This document shows positions 61,983 to 64,000 of a stretch of 64,000 bases of DNA, one piece after another. The DNA comes from Salimicrobium album (GTDB taxonomy: Bacteria > Bacillota > Bacilli > Bacillales > Halobacillaceae): assembly GCF_900107115.1 (NCBI RefSeq), contig NZ_FNOS01000006.1, forward strand, positions 62,001 through 126,000, written 5' to 3'. Under the pieces are notes generated by a model. It did no database searches and was not told the origin of the DNA. It was given only the letters and a program-made list of their open reading frames with translations. Position 1 is the stretch's first letter. Every line of letters starts with the position of its first letter. A program made the translations under genes and the position numbers.

Positions 61983-62736
61983 TGAAGTATACGAGTGGAT
62001 AGCGTATCTTCAGGAACACCCGCGTGATGAGGAAATACAGGAGAAAATCGTACTCACCTATAATGATCTTGTGGAATCTATCGCACGGAAGTACAGCAAA
62101 AACAGTACTATCCACGAAGACCTTGTACAGGTAGGAATGCTCGGACTGCTGGCCGCTATCAGAAGATATGACCCGTCGTTCGGGAAATCGTTTGAATCGT
62201 TCGCCATTCCCACGATCATCGGAGAGATAAAACGTTTTATCCGGGATAAGACGTGGAGTGTACATGTACCGAGACGTATTAAGGAGCTCGGGCCGAAGAT
62301 CAAAAAAGCATCGGAAGAACTGACGAGTGATCTGCAGCGTTCCCCTTCCGTACTGGAAATTTCCGAATATCTCGAAGTTTCCGAGGAAGATGTGCTGGAA
62401 ACGATGGAGATGGGCAAAAGCTACAAAGCTCTATCTGTCGATCGTAAAATAGAAGCGGATTCTGACGGAAGTACGGTGACAATCCTTGATCTCATCGGTG
62501 ATCAGGAAGATGGATATGAAAATATCGATCAGCGCATGCTGTTGGAGAAAGTACTCCCTATTCTCAGTGAAAGGGAGCAGGAGATTCTTCAGTGCACGTA
62601 TTTCAAGAATATGAGCCAGAAGGATACCGGAGAACAGCTCGGCATTTCACAGATGCACGTTTCCCGTCTGCAGCGCCGCGCCCTGCGTAAACTGAGAGAA
62701 GCTCTTCAGTCCGAATCATCCGAGGCGTTCCGCTGA
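61954..62736 (+). CDS. sigB: RNA polymerase sigma factor B
   Basis: 260 aa from ATG 61954 (GAGGTG upstream; an in-frame earlier ATG seven codons up is less likely). Sigma-70 regions 2 (HEDLVQVGMLGLLAAIRRYDPSFG), 3 and 4 (LSEREQEILQCTYFKNMSQKDTGEQLGISQMHVSRLQ) are complete. It directs general stress genes; several candidate target promoters are in this window. Confidence 0.96.
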   Translation: MATKSQHHNDEVYEWIAYLQEHPRDEEIQEKIVLTYNDLVESIARKYSKNSTIHEDLVQVGMLGLLAAIRRYDPSFGKSFESFAIPTIIGEIKRFIRDKTWSVHVPRRIKELGPKIKKASEELTSDLQRSPSVLEISEYLEVSEEDVLETMEMGKSYKALSVDRKIEADSDGSTVTILDLIGDQEDGYENIDQRMLLEKVLPILSEREQEILQCTYFKNMSQKDTGEQLGISQMHVSRLQRRALRKLREALQSESSEAFR

Positions 62737-63326
62737 TGTCGGATACAGCTTTGAATGTGGCAACGTATCAAAAACCGAAGCAGGGGAATTACTACTGTGG
62801 AGACAGTTTCATCTATAATGAAACGGAAAATAATTTTATTTGTGCACTGGCAGACGGGCTGGGCAGCGGAGAACTGGCCAAAGATGCTTCCAAAGCTGTT
62901 ATGCAGGTGATAGAAGAGAATCCGGACGATACGATCCGATCACTCATCGAGAAATGTAACCGTGTTCTTGACGGAAAAAGAGGCGTAGTGCTCGGCATCC
63001 TTCGTATTGATAAGAAAGAAGGAACGTATGCCTATTCTTCCATCGGGAATATAGGTATTGTCGTTGTCGACGGCTCCGGCAAAAAAAGCAGGAATATCCC
63101 GCTCCCCGGTTTTCTCGCCGGCTACCCCAGAGAGTTGAGGGTGAAACGCGGAGATCTCGAGAAGGGAATGCGGTTCCTTGTATTTTCGGATGGCGTGGAT
63201 GAGAGGAAATTATCCAAGCTCTTTTACCAGGCTCGCACCGTGCAGGATCTTATCGAGCAGTACGATATCGAGTTCGGGGAATCGCGTTCGGACGACACGA
63301 CCCTCATCGCAATGGAATATAGCTGA
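62736..63326 (+). CDS. rsbX: RsbX phosphatase (negative feedback)
   Basis: 196 aa PP2C-type phosphatase (ICALADGLGSGELAKDASK, SDGVDERKL, DDTTLIAMEYS). It removes phosphate from RsbS and RsbR and resets the stressosome. The ATG overlaps the sigB stop (TGATG). Confidence 0.94.
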   Translation: MSDTALNVATYQKPKQGNYYCGDSFIYNETENNFICALADGLGSGELAKDASKAVMQVIEENPDDTIRSLIEKCNRVLDGKRGVVLGILRIDKKEGTYAYSSIGNIGIVVVDGSGKKSRNIPLPGFLAGYPRELRVKRGDLEKGMRFLVFSDGVDERKLSKLFYQARTVQDLIEQYDIEFGESRSDDTTLIAMEYS

Positions 63327-63447
63327 GTTCCTCATTTCCGAAGGCGGGAATGGGGAATTTTGTATTTCACGTAACGTCGTGATTCCCGGTTTCTGCCGGT
63401 AGATTTCTGTTAAAATGAAAAGAAGAACGTTTAGGGAGGAAGAATGA

Positions 63448-64000
63448 GTGGCAGAACAGACATTGATTCAGAAGGTAGCAGGACAGACATCCATCAAAGA
63501 ATCTTCCGTCAAGGAAGTGCTGGCTTTACTCGAGGAAGACTTCACGGTACCGTTTATCGCCCGGTACCGGAAAGACATGACGGGCGGTCTGGATGAAGTC
63601 CAGATCAAAGATATTGAAGACAACTATACTTATGAACAGAACGTACGTAAAAGAAGAGAAGAAGTAACGCGCCTGATCGATGAGCAGGGCAAGCTGACGC
63701 CGGAACTTGAGAAGGAACTTCAGGAAGCTTCGAAACTGCAGCGGATCGAAGACCTTTACCGTCCATATAAGCAAAAGCGCAGAACGAGAGCAACAGTAGC
63801 GAAAGAAAAAGGGCTGGAGCCGCTCGCTGAACTGGTATGGAACAAATCTGATTTATCCATCGAAGAAGAGGCCCGGAAGTATTATTCCGAAGAGAACGAT
63901 TTACATACGCTTGAAGAGGTACAGCAGGGAATACAGGATATCGTGGCAGAGTGGGTGGCGGATGAGCCGGAATACCGTGATCATATACGGAATAAAACGT
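63448..64000 (+). CDS. tex: Tex-family transcription accessory protein, 5' part
   Basis: The window ends inside the gene; 184 codons are seen, with no stop. GTG 63448 has GGGAGG eight bases upstream. The N-terminal Tex domain (SSVKEVLALLEEDFTVPFIARYRKDMTGGLDEV, about residues 15-45, and LQRIEDLYRPYKQKRRTRATVAKEKGLEPLA) is diagnostic. Tex proteins bind RNA through a C-terminal S1 domain that lies outside the window. In B. subtilis the relative YdcI is also near rsbX. Confidence 0.9.
   Translation, partial: MAEQTLIQKVAGQTSIKESSVKEVLALLEEDFTVPFIARYRKDMTGGLDEVQIKDIEDNYTYEQNVRKRREEVTRLIDEQGKLTPELEKELQEASKLQRIEDLYRPYKQKRRTRATVAKEKGLEPLAELVWNKSDLSIEEEARKYYSEENDLHTLEEVQQGIQDIVAEWVADEPEYRDHIRNKT

Overview
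The window looks like chromosome of a Gram-positive Bacillales bacterium, most likely a moderately halophilic member of the Bacillaceae (Halobacillus/Salimicrobium-like). Reasons: strong AGGAGG-type ribosome sites, many GTG/TTG starts, an S-box riboswitch, GlnR/TnrA and PerR-type boxes, a complete rsbRSTUVW-sigB-rsbX operon preceded by acpS, alr and ndoAI-ndoA in the order known from Bacillus subtilis, and acidic proteins. The genus is inference. No rRNA, tRNA, prophage or transposase gene was seen.

Layout. 1-3.2 kb: CvfC-like protein and a two-gene ABC exporter. 3.2-9.5 kb: catalase with a PerR-type box, three tiny genes (48, 27 and 28 codons), an SDR, an AI-2E-type permease, an acyl-CoA dehydrogenase and a DoxX protein. 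9.5-14.4 kb: DUF1002 protein, Sco lipoprotein, a structured repeat array, then two PLP trans-sulfuration enzymes, the second behind a SAM riboswitch. 14.5-21.3 kb: small membrane proteins, an ICMT-type methyltransferase with a carotenoid-type desaturase, a Ca2+/cation exchanger, an MMPL transporter and a cysteine-free uracil-DNA glycosylase-like protein. 21.4-27.6 kb: glnK-amt with two GlnR/TnrA boxes, then class I ribonucleotide reductase nrdA-nrdB controlled by a cobalamin riboswitch plus two NrdR-type boxes, with a second repeat array between the two genes. 27.6-37.7 kb: methyltransferase, transporters, a very small carbonic-anhydrase-like protein, a metal-responsive czrA-czcD pair, aldehyde dehydrogenase, CoA-disulfide reductase-like enzyme and Ohr. 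37.8-50.1 kb: membrane proteins (including a DUF368/PopT-type carrier), thioredoxin- and glutaredoxin-like proteins, a YknW/YknX-like pair, lipid kinase, MarR regulator, MFS and EamA transporters. 50.2-64 kb: cshA helicase, UbiB kinase, rhomboid, acpS-nnr-alr, ndoAI-ndoA, the sigma-B operon and the 5' part of tex.

How it fits together. Stress and redox functions dominate (catalase, Ohr, thioredoxin, glutaredoxin, Cdr, stress protein 26). Several carry sequences resembling sigma-B promoters (GTTTAA-N14-GGGTAT type), and the sigma-B operon itself has one inside, upstream of rsbV. Small-molecule control is visible for sulfur (SAM), nitrogen (GlnR/TnrA), cobalamin and deoxynucleotides (riboswitch + NrdR), peroxide (PerR) and zinc-type metals (CzrA).

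The most unusual feature is a roughly 118-bp repeat family present as two arrays (11.2-11.6 kb and 24.5-25.05 kb). Two subtypes alternate head to tail, and their nested stems change sequence in a compensatory way, so a folded structure appears to be conserved. One array lies between nrdA and nrdB, the other directly abuts the promoter of a trans-sulfuration gene.
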